Source of the DNA: an uncultured Eubacteriales bacterium
GTDB lineage: Bacteria > Bacillota > Clostridia > Oscillospirales > CAG-272
Reading direction: 5' to 3'
DNA: 6,836 bases
NCBI GenBank assembly: GCA_934500855.1
Contig: CAKSUH010000086.1
Location: 1-6,836 of the forward strand
Part shown: positions 1 to 6,260 of the stretch, piece after piece
Numbering within the stretch: the stretch's first letter is position 1
How the letters are laid out: every line of letters starts with the position of its first letter
Position numbers and translations under genes: made by a program
Notes under the pieces: model-generated
What the model was told of the DNA's origin: nothing
Databases searched by the model: none
The model's input: the letters and a program-made list of their open reading frames with translations, nothing else

Positions 1-3000
1 CGATTGGACATCGAGATTCCGTTTTCGGACAGCGGCGTGGACCTTGTGACCAACGCCAAAACCCCCGCGCTGATGGAGGAAATCATCAGGAACGAGTTCG
101 GCACGGAAATCAAAATCAACATCCGCCGCGAGGAGGGATATGACCCGAGTCTGTATACTTCCGATCTGCAAACCATGCAGAACGCCATGTCGCACGAGGC
201 GGCGCAGGCGCAAAAGGAGTATGTGCGGGTGCAAGCCCAACAGGCGGCATATCAGGGCGGTCCTGCCGTGCAGGAGACCGCTGTTTTGCCGCGCATTCCG
301 AGTATCTACACCGATCTTGACCCGACTCCGCGCAAAATTGCGGAAACCGTTTGGCAGATCGGGCATCTGCAATTCGATGTCAGCGACCCGAAGGTTCTTA
401 TCGGAAATGCTTTTGAAGTTACGCCGACCGCGATTGCAACGGTCAATCATCCGCAAAAAAACATCGTTCTTCTCGGCGAGGTTTTCAATTTTACAGCCGA
501 GGAAAACCGCACGGGTGACAAAATGGATGTCACCTTCGATCTGTTTGACGGAAACAGCTCCATTGAGCACCGCACCTTCGGCATGGAGATTGAGGACGCA
601 AAGTCGCTTGCCGCGATCGTGAAAAACGGCGGAACCTATGCCATGCGCGGATATGTCAAGCAGATCACACGCAAGGGAAAAACCGATCTGGACTACAGCT
701 TTTTCTATACCGACATCATGCAGGTTTCCAAAATCACGCGCAAAGACACGGCGGAGAAAAAGCGCGTGGAATTGCATCTGCACACCACCATGTCCACCAT
801 GGACGCGCTGATTCCGCCCGATGTAGCGGTTAAGACCGCCCTGAAATGGGGGCATCCTGCGGTTGCGATTACCGACCACGGCAATGTGCAGGGCTTCCCC
901 GATGCCATGCTGGCGCTGGAAAAGGCGGCGGGGGAGGACAACCCGTTCAAGGTCCTCTACGGCATCGAGGCGTACTTCGTCAATGACACCGCAAGCGCGG
1001 TGATGGGGAACTGCAACCCCGATTTCGACGCCGAAACCATCGTATTTGATATCGAAACCACGGGTCTTTCGGTCCGCAACTGCAAAATCACCGAAATCGG
1101 CGCGGTCAAGATCAAGGACGGAAAGGTTCTTGACCGCTTCAACACCTTCGTCAATCCCGAATGCCCGATTCCGCCCGAAATCGTGGAACTGACGGGCATC
1201 ACCGACGAAATGGTTGCCGACGCGCCGCTTGTTGCCGACGCGCTGAAGTCCTTTTTCGCCTTCATCGGCAACGATCGTGTGAAGGAGGGGGAGCCTTATC
1301 CGCTTCTTGTAGCGCATAATGCCAACTTCGACATCGGTTTTATCCGTTACTTTGCAAAGGCGGCGGGACTGCCGTTTGAAAACCCGTATCTCGATACGGT
1401 CGGGCTTTCGAAATTTATCAACCCCGAGTTGAAATCGCACAAGTTGGATGTGATTGCCAAACACTACGACCTCGGCGATTTCAACCACCACCGCGCCTGC
1501 GATGACGCGGAAATGCTGGCGATGATCTACTTCTGCATGATTGACCGTCTGCAAAAAATGGAGCTGAAGTCTCTGACCGAATTGCGCCGTGACATGACCG
1601 AGAAGGCAGACCCGCTGAAGCTGCCGACCTACCACCAGATCATTCTGGTGAAGAATCAGGTCGGGCTGAAGAACCTCTATAAACTGATCTCCTACAGCTA
1701 TCTGAACTATTTCCGCCGTTATCCGCGCATTCCGAAAACCGTGCTGGAAAAGCACCGCGAGGGCTTGATTGTCGGCTCGGCTTGCGAGGCGGGAGAATTG
1801 ATGCGGGCGATTCTGGAAAACCGCCCCGACAACGAAATTGAGGAAATCGTCAATTTCTACGATTATCTGGAAATTCAGCCGATCTGCAACAACCGCTTCC
1901 TGATTGCCGAGGGAAAAGTGGCGGACGACGAGGGCTTGCGCGACCTGAACCGTCGGGTTGTGGCGCTGGGCGAGCAATACAACAAGCCCGTTTGCGCCAC
2001 CTGCGACGCGCATTTTCTCAACAAAGAGGACGAACTGTTCCGCAAGATTCTGTTGGCGGGCATGAAGTTCAAGGACTACGACAAGGAGGTCGGGCTGTAT
2101 TTCCGAACCACCGACGAAATGTTGGAGGAATTCTCCTATCTCGGGGCGGAAAAGGCTTATGAGGTCGTGGTCACCAACACCAATAAGATCGCCGACATGA
2201 TCGAGCGCGTCCGCCCGATTCCGAAGGGTTCTTACACCCCCGAAATGGAGGGTGCGGAGCAGGAGTTGCAGGATATGTGTTGGGCGAGAGCCAAGAAGAT
2301 GTACGGCGACCCGCTCCCCGAAATTGTGACCGCGCGGCTGAACAAGGAACTGACCTCCATCATCAAAAACGGCTTTGCCGTGCTGTACCTGATCGCGCAG
2401 AGACTGGTTCATTTCAGCGAGGAGCAGGGGTATCTGGTCGGCTCGCGTGGGTCGGTCGGCTCTTCCTTTGTCGCAACCATGGCGGGTATTTCCGAGGTCA
2501 ACCCTCTGCCGCCGCATTACTACTGCCCGAACCCGGACTGCAAGCACAGCGAATTCTTCACCACGGGCGAGGTCGGCTCGGGCTTTGACCTGCCCGACAA
2601 GATGTGTCCGATGTGCGGCACAAAATATCACGCCGACGGGCACGACATCATGTTTGAAACCTTCCTCGGCTTCTACGGGGATAAGTCCCCCGATATCGAC
2701 CTGAACTTCTCGGGCGATGTGCAGGGGAGGGTTCACAAATACACCGAGGAGCTGTTCGGTGAGGGGCATGTGTTCCGTGCGGGAACGCTCGGCACGCTTG
2801 CCGACAAGACCGCTTACGGCTATGTTGCGAAGTACATCGAGCAGAAGGGCGTCAGCCTGCCGCGCGCCGAAATGAACCGTCTGGTCAACGGCTGTACGGG
2901 CGTTAAGAAGCTGACGGGTCAGCACCCCGGCGGCATCATCGTTGTGCCGCAGAAATACGATGTTTACGATTTCACCCCGGTTCAGCATCCCGCCGACGAC

Positions 3001-4113
3001 CCGAACTCGGACATCATCACCACGCACTTTGCGTTCTCCTATCTGCACGATACCATCCTGAAACTGGACGAACTCGGGCACGATATGCCGACCAAGTACA
3101 AGTGGCTGGAGACCTTTACCAACACTTCGGTCAACGATGTGGCGATGAATGACAGCTCGGTTTACGAACTGTTGGAATCCACCAAGCCGCTCGGCGTGAC
3201 CCCCGAGGACATCGGATGCCAGATCGGGACTTACGGACTTCCCGAATTGGGAACGCCGTTTGTGCAGCAGGTGCTGATTGACGCAAAGCCGCACAACTTT
3301 GCCGACTTGCTTCAGATTTCGGGTCTGACGCACGGCACCAATGTGTGGCTGAACAACGCGCAGGACCTCATCAAGGACGGCACCTGCGACATTTCCCGCG
3401 TGATCGGAACGCGTGACGGCGTTATGCTCGACCTTATCCGTTACGGCTTGGAAAATGCGCACGCGTTCAAGATTATGGAAGCCGTCCGAAAGGGGAAAGG
3501 GCTGACCCCCGAATGGGAAGCCGAAATGCGGGAGCACAATGTTCCCGAGTGGTACATTCTCTCCTGCAAAAAGATTCGGTACCTCTTCCCGAAGGCGCAC
3601 GCGGCGGCATACGTCATGTCGGCAATCCGTTTGGCGTGGTACAAGGTTCACAAGCCCGTGGAATTCTATTGCACCATGTTTACGGTCGCGCCGAAGGGCT
3701 TTGACGCAAGTGTGATTATCAAGGGAATCCAGAATGTCCGGAATGTCATGAAGGACATCCAACAGCGCGGCAAGGACGCGTCTCCGAAGGAACAGGACAG
3801 CGTTCCCGTGCTCCAGTTGGTCAACGAAGCCATGTCGCGCGGAATCCGCTTCCTGCCCGTGAGCCTTGCGGTATCGGAAGCCTATGTGTTCCGCCCCGAA
3901 AACGGAGCAATCCGGATGCCGTTCTCGGCGCTCCCCGGGCTTGGCGACGCGGCGGCGGACAGCATCATTCAGGCGCGGAACGAAGAGCCGTTTTTCTCGG
4001 TGGAGGATCTCCAGACCCGTGCAAAGGTCTCCAAGGGCGTGATTGACATCCTGCGGGAGGCAGGCGCGCTTGACGATGTGGACGAAACCGACCAGTTGAC
4101 CATGAAATTCTGA
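1..4113 (+). CDS. polC: DNA polymerase III alpha subunit, PolC type (5'-truncated by window)
   Basis: PolC is the replicative polymerase of Firmicutes, with built-in 3'-5' proofreading, acting at the fork with the beta clamp and clamp loader. Residue numbers count from the TTG at position 4. The frame is open to position 1, and the family is about 1440 residues, so roughly the first 100 residues lie outside; TTG is not taken as the real start. Visible order: remainder of the N-terminal domain (1-55), an Ala/Gln-rich linker (about 60-90), OB-like region (about 150-245), and PHP domain with VELHLHT (H258, H260) and TDH (D291, H292). The DEDDh exonuclease is inserted in the PHP domain: DIETTG (D349, E351), HNANFD (D443), HRACDDA (H496, D501). 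PHP then resumes (about 540-640). The polymerase core has GSRGSVGSS (813-821), a four-cysteine zinc site (C841, C846, C868, C871), PDIDLNF (catalytic D897, D899), GQHPGGI (973-979) and LKLDELGHD (D1022). The C-terminus ends in QLTMKF. All catalytic residues are present and no frameshift is seen. Identity is very sure. Confidence 0.97.
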   Translation, partial: RLDIEIPFSDSGVDLVTNAKTPALMEEIIRNEFGTEIKINIRREEGYDPSLYTSDLQTMQNAMSHEAAQAQKEYVRVQAQQAAYQGGPAVQETAVLPRIPSIYTDLDPTPRKIAETVWQIGHLQFDVSDPKVLIGNAFEVTPTAIATVNHPQKNIVLLGEVFNFTAEENRTGDKMDVTFDLFDGNSSIEHRTFGMEIEDAKSLAAIVKNGGTYAMRGYVKQITRKGKTDLDYSFFYTDIMQVSKITRKDTAEKKRVELHLHTTMSTMDALIPPDVAVKTALKWGHPAVAITDHGNVQGFPDAMLALEKAAGEDNPFKVLYGIEAYFVNDTASAVMGNCNPDFDAETIVFDIETTGLSVRNCKITEIGAVKIKDGKVLDRFNTFVNPECPIPPEIVELTGITDEMVADAPLVADALKSFFAFIGNDRVKEGEPYPLLVAHNANFDIGFIRYFAKAAGLPFENPYLDTVGLSKFINPELKSHKLDVIAKHYDLGDFNHHRACDDAEMLAMIYFCMIDRLQKMELKSLTELRRDMTEKADPLKLPTYHQIILVKNQVGLKNLYKLISYSYLNYFRRYPRIPKTVLEKHREGLIVGSACEAGELMRAILENRPDNEIEEIVNFYDYLEIQPICNNRFLIAEGKVADDEGLRDLNRRVVALGEQYNKPVCATCDAHFLNKEDELFRKILLAGMKFKDYDKEVGLYFRTTDEMLEEFSYLGAEKAYEVVVTNTNKIADMIERVRPIPKGSYTPEMEGAEQELQDMCWARAKKMYGDPLPEIVTARLNKELTSIIKNGFAVLYLIAQRLVHFSEEQGYLVGSRGSVGSSFVATMAGISEVNPLPPHYYCPNPDCKHSEFFTTGEVGSGFDLPDKMCPMCGTKYHADGHDIMFETFLGFYGDKSPDIDLNFSGDVQGRVHKYTEELFGEGHVFRAGTLGTLADKTAYGYVAKYIEQKGVSLPRAEMNRLVNGCTGVKKLTGQHPGGIIVVPQKYDVYDFTPVQHPADDPNSDIITTHFAFSYLHDTILKLDELGHDMPTKYKWLETFTNTSVNDVAMNDSSVYELLESTKPLGVTPEDIGCQIGTYGLPELGTPFVQQVLIDAKPHNFADLLQISGLTHGTNVWLNNAQDLIKDGTCDISRVIGTRDGVMLDLIRYGLENAHAFKIMEAVRKGKGLTPEWEAEMREHNVPEWYILSCKKIRYLFPKAHAAAYVMSAIRLAWYKVHKPVEFYCTMFTVAPKGFDASVIIKGIQNVRNVMKDIQQRGKDASPKEQDSVPVLQLVNEAMSRGIRFLPVSLAVSEAYVFRPENGAIRMPFSALPGLGDAAADSIIQARNEEPFFSVEDLQTRAKVSKGVIDILREAGALDDVDETDQLTMKF
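4093..4110 (+). other. C-terminal beta-clamp-binding motif of PolC
   Basis: The last six residues of PolC (1364-1369, counted from position 4) read QLTMKF and directly precede the stop codon. Known PolC proteins end in a clamp-binding peptide of the form QL(S/D)LF; the hexapeptide version QxxLxF is also established for clamp partners. Here Met stands in the Leu position. The position and the Q-L-x-hydrophobic-x-F pattern support tethering to the sliding clamp, and show that the 3' end of the gene is complete. Confidence 0.7.
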
Positions 4114-4115
4114 CA

Positions 4116-4250
4116 GAGGATTATTACAGGAATACCATCGTGACTTTGAATGATAACGAATATCCGAGCGGATGGACACCGCAGTATGAGGTAACGGCAA
4201 TCAATGTTGTATCCGAGGAAGCGCGGAACAAAACAACGCCGACAAACTGA
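4116..4250 (+). other. Possible gene remnant or very small ORF after polC
   Basis: In the third frame an open stretch runs from inside the end of polC to the TGA at 4248-4250. Translated from 4116 it starts EDYYRNTIVTLND and contains GWTPQYEVTAINVVSEE, a protein-like composition rather than a low-complexity shadow. Codons here (aat, aca, gta, tat) are more AT-rich than in polC. The only plausible starts are GTG at 4140 or TTG at 4146, giving about 36 residues, with just a weak AGG at 4128-4130 upstream. I see no recognisable domain. It could be the decayed 3' end of a lost gene, a tiny real gene, or chance. Confidence is low. Confidence 0.22.
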
Positions 4251-4261
4251 CAAATTACAAA

Positions 4262-4297
4262 AAGCAAGGCGACACCCGATCGGGTGTCGCCTTGCTT
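4262..4297. terminator. Perfect 36-bp palindrome, bidirectional intrinsic terminator between convergent genes
   Basis: Every base from 4262 to 4297 pairs with its mirror base around the centre at 4279/4280. This makes a 16-bp stem, largely GC in its inner part (GGCGACACCC against GGGTGTCGCC), with a GATC loop. On the minus strand the stem is followed by TTTTTG, a good U-tract, so it should end the 4326-4751 gene efficiently. On the plus strand it is followed by the weaker TTCTTG, so it may also end polC transcripts, less well. Its place between two converging genes fits this double role. Confidence 0.9.
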
Positions 4298-4301
4298 CTT
4301 G

Positions 4302-4323
4302 CGATAGAATTTGTTTGCTATCG
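4302..4323. repeat. Small inverted repeat beside the terminator
   Basis: CGATAG at 4302-4307 is mirrored by CTATCG at 4318-4323 around a 10-base AT-rich centre. It lies between the stop codon of the minus-strand gene (4326-4328) and the long palindrome, so that gene's mRNA would carry two consecutive hairpins at its 3' end. With six base pairs and no U-tract of its own it is probably minor or accidental. Confidence 0.3.
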
Positions 4324-4325
4324 GT

Positions 4326-4751
4326 TTATTTCAGATTCTCCATCACGCGGTCGACCCATGCGAAGGCGGCGGTCTTTTCCTCGTCCTTGAGTTTTGTTCC
4401 GAAGATCGGGAAGCCGCCGTCGATGTAAAGAACCTCGTCCGCAACATTGGTACCCGCCTCGGTCAGGATGTCCTTGAGCTTGGTTGCAACCGTTTCGTCT
4501 CCGTCAATCATCAGGGCAACATTCTGTGCGCGTGCCTTGGTCAGTTCCTTGCAGAACAGGCGAACCGTGTCGTTGATGTCCTTCTTGGCGGAGATTGCCA
4601 ACAGGACAATGCGCTCCTTGTCGCAGGGATATGCGGGCGGAATCACATCAACTGCGTTGAACGCCAGCGAATAGTGATCCTTGATCTCGTTTGCGAGGGT
4701 CAGGACCTTTTTCTTTCCCGATCCGCAAAGCACTCTCAGTTTGATAGCCAT
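4326..4751 (-). CDS. Uncharacterised 141-residue alpha/beta protein, possibly flavodoxin-like
   Basis: I do not recognise a characterised family. The frame starts at the ATG at 4751 with a strong GGAGG eight bases upstream and ends at the TAA at 4328. The antisense frame over the same region lacks such signals. The protein is cytosolic by composition: no signal peptide or membrane segment. It alternates hydrophobic strands and charged helices: strand with LRVLCGSGKKK (5-15), helix VLTLANEIKDHY (16-27), strand IVLLAIS (48-54), helix DTVRLFCKELTKA (61-73), strand NVALMIDGD (77-85), helix TVATKLKDILTEAG (87-100), strand EVLYIDGG (106-113), helix near the end. The first strand-loop-helix unit resembles a flavodoxin start, but the loop GSGKKK lacks the usual Thr-rich phosphate-binding pattern (T/S-x-T-G-x-T), so FMN binding is not supported. 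Cysteines lie at 9, 43 and 67. It is transcribed alone, convergent with polC and divergent from the carboxypeptidase gene. The gene is sure; the fold is an inference. Confidence 0.85.
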   Translation of the reverse strand: MAIKLRVLCGSGKKKVLTLANEIKDHYSLAFNAVDVIPPAYPCDKERIVLLAISAKKDINDTVRLFCKELTKARAQNVALMIDGDETVATKLKDILTEAGTNVADEVLYIDGGFPIFGTKLKDEEKTAAFAWVDRVMENLK

Positions 4752-4759
4752 TTTTCATT

Positions 4760-4764
4760 CCTCC
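4760..4764 (-). promoter_or_regulatory. Shine-Dalgarno site of the 141-residue protein gene
   Basis: On the minus strand GGAGG occurs eight bases before the ATG at 4751, near-ideal sequence and spacing. It fixes the start codon and argues that this strand, not the overlapping antisense frame, is the coding one. Confidence 0.85.
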
Positions 4765-4793
4765 GTGTGAATATTTCCGATTCCATCTGTTTT

Positions 4794-4802
4794 ATTATAC
4801 CA
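4794..4802 (-). promoter_or_regulatory. Extended -10 promoter for the minus-strand gene
   Basis: Read on the minus strand this is TGGTATAAT: a consensus TATAAT (4794-4799) preceded by the TGn extension. At 17-18 bases upstream the best -35 match is poor, which is tolerated in extended -10 promoters. The predicted start near 4787 gives a leader of about 35 bases, ending with the GGAGG site. This is a housekeeping sigma-A-type promoter by pattern. Confidence 0.75.
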
Positions 4803-4860
4803 TACTTTTTGGCAAAATGGAATAGCTAATCAAGATTTTTTTCAAATTCCGAGCCAATTT

Positions 4861-4899
4861 TTGCCCATGGTTCTCCTGCGGGCATATTTTTGCGCCCGC
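4861..4899 (+). other. Region before the carboxypeptidase gene with weak promoter and two competing short hairpins
   Basis: No strong promoter is visible for the downstream gene. The best candidate is TTGCCC (4861-4866) and CATATT (4883-4888), 16 bases apart, each matching four of six consensus bases. The same stretch contains TGCCC (4862-4866) pairing with GGGCA (4880-4884), and GCGGGC (4878-4883) pairing with GCCCGC (4894-4899). The two stems share bases and cannot form together. If transcription begins further upstream, this could be an RNA switch; if it begins here, the stems are irrelevant. Both readings are weak. Confidence 0.25.
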
Positions 4900-4921
4900 G
4901 CTCATACGCTGATTATCGGAA

Positions 4922-4929
4922 AGGGGTGG
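4922..4929 (+). promoter_or_regulatory. Ribosome binding site of the D,D-carboxypeptidase gene
   Basis: AGGGGTGG lies four bases before the ATG at 4934. It is a purine-rich near-match to the Shine-Dalgarno consensus and supports the ATG at 4934, which also puts a complete signal peptide at the N-terminus. Confidence 0.7.
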
Positions 4930-4933
4930 AATT

Positions 4934-6148
4934 ATGAAACACACACGCAAAAAAGCGCTTGCCGTCCTTTTGGCGCTTCTCCTTTTGCTGTCGGGGACGG
5001 TTCAGACCGTTCTTGCGGAAGAAGTCGCCGCAGAGACCGATGCAACCGGGGCGGAAAAGGTTCTGTCCGACCTCGGCGTGGAAGAGGGAAGTCTCGAACT
5101 GCCCTGCAAGAGCGCAATTCTGATGGAAGCGACAACGGGAGCGGTTCTCTACACGCAGAACGCAGAGGAATCCATGCCGCCCGCATCGGTGACAAAGGTC
5201 ATGACGCTGCTGCTCCTGATGGAGGCAATTGACGCAGGGGTTATTCATCTTGACGACAAGGTGACCGCTTCCGCAAATGCGGCGTCCATGGGCGGATCGC
5301 AGGTTTTTCTGAAAGAAGGCGAACAGATGCAGCTGGAGGACCTGCTCAAATCGGTTGTGATTGCCTCGGCAAACGATGCGGCGGTCGCGCTTGCGGAATA
5401 CCTGTACGGCAGTGTACAGGCGTTTGTCGGGAAGATGAACGAGCGCGCCAAGCAACTTGGTATGACGGGGACTGCGTTTGAAAATGTTACGGGTCTGGAC
5501 GATACCGCCGAGCACCATCTGACCAGTGCGCGCGATATTGCCGTCATGTCCCGCGAACTGATCGGACACAAAGCGATTCTCAAATACAGTTCTGTCTGGA
5601 TGGATACCATCCGTGACGGCGCTTTCGGGCTGACAAATACCAACCGCCTTGTGCGCTTTTACCCGGGCTGTACGGGACTGAAAACAGGCTCTACATCGAA
5701 GGCGGGCTTTTGCGTCAGCGTGACAGCGGAACGCGACGGTTTCTCGCTGATCTGCGTGATTATGGGTGCGGAATCGAGGGATGTGCGCAATGCCTCGGCG
5801 GTATCGCTTCTCGATTGGGGCTTTGCGAATTACGGACTGTACCGTGCGGAGGGAAGCGACGCGGAAACGGTGGCGGTCACGGGCGGCGTGAAAAACAGCT
5901 GTGCGCTGAAGTATGACGCGTTTTCCGTGGTTCTGCCGAAGGCGCAGATTGCGGGCGTGGAGCAGAGAATCATGAAACCCGAATCCGTTGCCGCCCCGAT
6001 CAAAGAAGGGGACACGATCGGATCGGTCGGGTACTACATTGAGGGAAAACCTGTCGGGCAGGTTTCCTTGACGGCAAGCGAAAAAATCGATAAAATCAGC
6101 TTGTTCGATATTATCGGAAGAATGCTGGCACGCTTTGCGTTGATATAA
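4934..6148 (+). CDS. D-alanyl-D-alanine carboxypeptidase (PBP5/DacF type, peptidase S11)
   Basis: This enzyme removes the terminal D-Ala from peptidoglycan pentapeptides outside the membrane, limiting cross-linking; it is a low-molecular-mass penicillin-binding protein. The 404-residue length is normal for the family. A Sec signal peptide is clear: basic start MKHTRKK, a Leu/Ala-rich core (8-20) and likely cleavage after VLA at residue 28. The three catalytic motifs are intact and correctly spaced: SVTK (nucleophile S85, K88), SAN (S145-N147) and KTG (250-252), the last in GLKTGSTSKAGFC. The C-terminal part (about 300-385) is the beta-rich PBP5 C-terminal domain, and the final SLFDIIGRMLARFALI looks like the amphipathic helix that anchors these proteins to the membrane surface. 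It is transcribed away from the 141-residue gene, and pgi follows after 112 bases with its own promoter. Which paralogue (dacA, dacB or dacF) cannot be decided by sequence alone, so no symbol is given. Confidence 0.95.
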   Translation: MKHTRKKALAVLLALLLLLSGTVQTVLAEEVAAETDATGAEKVLSDLGVEEGSLELPCKSAILMEATTGAVLYTQNAEESMPPASVTKVMTLLLLMEAIDAGVIHLDDKVTASANAASMGGSQVFLKEGEQMQLEDLLKSVVIASANDAAVALAEYLYGSVQAFVGKMNERAKQLGMTGTAFENVTGLDDTAEHHLTSARDIAVMSRELIGHKAILKYSSVWMDTIRDGAFGLTNTNRLVRFYPGCTGLKTGSTSKAGFCVSVTAERDGFSLICVIMGAESRDVRNASAVSLLDWGFANYGLYRAEGSDAETVAVTGGVKNSCALKYDAFSVVLPKAQIAGVEQRIMKPESVAAPIKEGDTIGSVGYYIEGKPVGQVSLTASEKIDKISLFDIIGRMLARFALI

Positions 6149-6180
6149 TGCGAAAAACCGTCCGTTATCCTGTTTTTTTT

Positions 6181-6243
6181 ACGGAAATCCATTGCATTTC
6201 AGACGGAAATGGTGTATAATGAAGGCGTAAAAAAATACGGAAA
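6181..6243 (+). repeat. Three direct ACGGAAA copies and an inverted repeat around the pgi promoter
   Basis: ACGGAAA occurs at 6181-6187, 6203-6209 and 6237-6243. The first two copies are 22 bases apart, about two helical turns, and bracket the -35 element; the third falls in the predicted leader. Independently, CATTTC (6195-6200) and GAAATG (6206-6211) form an inverted repeat with a 5-base centre inside the promoter spacer. These could be regulator binding sites, but seven- and six-base repeats in A-rich DNA may arise by chance. Confidence 0.3.
6192..6220 (+). promoter_or_regulatory. Sigma-A-type promoter for pgi
   Basis: A consensus TATAAT at 6215-6220 is preceded, after an optimal 17-base spacer, by TTGCAT at 6192-6197, which keeps the TTG core of the -35 element. 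Transcription should start near 6227, leaving a leader of about 33 bases before the pgi ATG. This makes pgi independent of the carboxypeptidase gene upstream. Confidence 0.75.
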
Positions 6244-6260
6244 AGGACGGTCAGAAATCC

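Noticed and set aside
140..622. A 160-codon plus-strand frame inside polC
   Set aside because: Arg/Pro/Cys-rich out-of-frame translation of the polC N-terminal region, with no start signals.
4311..4829. A 172-codon plus-strand frame covering the small minus-strand gene
   Set aside because: It lacks an RBS, runs through the minus-strand gene's terminator side and promoter, and the minus-strand frame has the better signals and protein-like pattern. It is an antisense shadow.
4913..5569. A 218-codon minus-strand frame opposite the carboxypeptidase gene
   Set aside because: The plus strand encodes an intact signal peptide and all three catalytic motifs of a known enzyme; the reverse frame has a Cys/His/Arg-rich composition typical of a shadow.
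6151..6187. Possible intrinsic terminator for the carboxypeptidase gene ending in eight T (6173-6180)
   Set aside because: No GC-rich stem lies directly before the T run. The possible pairings (AAAAAC/GTTTTT and TCCGT/ACGGA) are short and misplaced.
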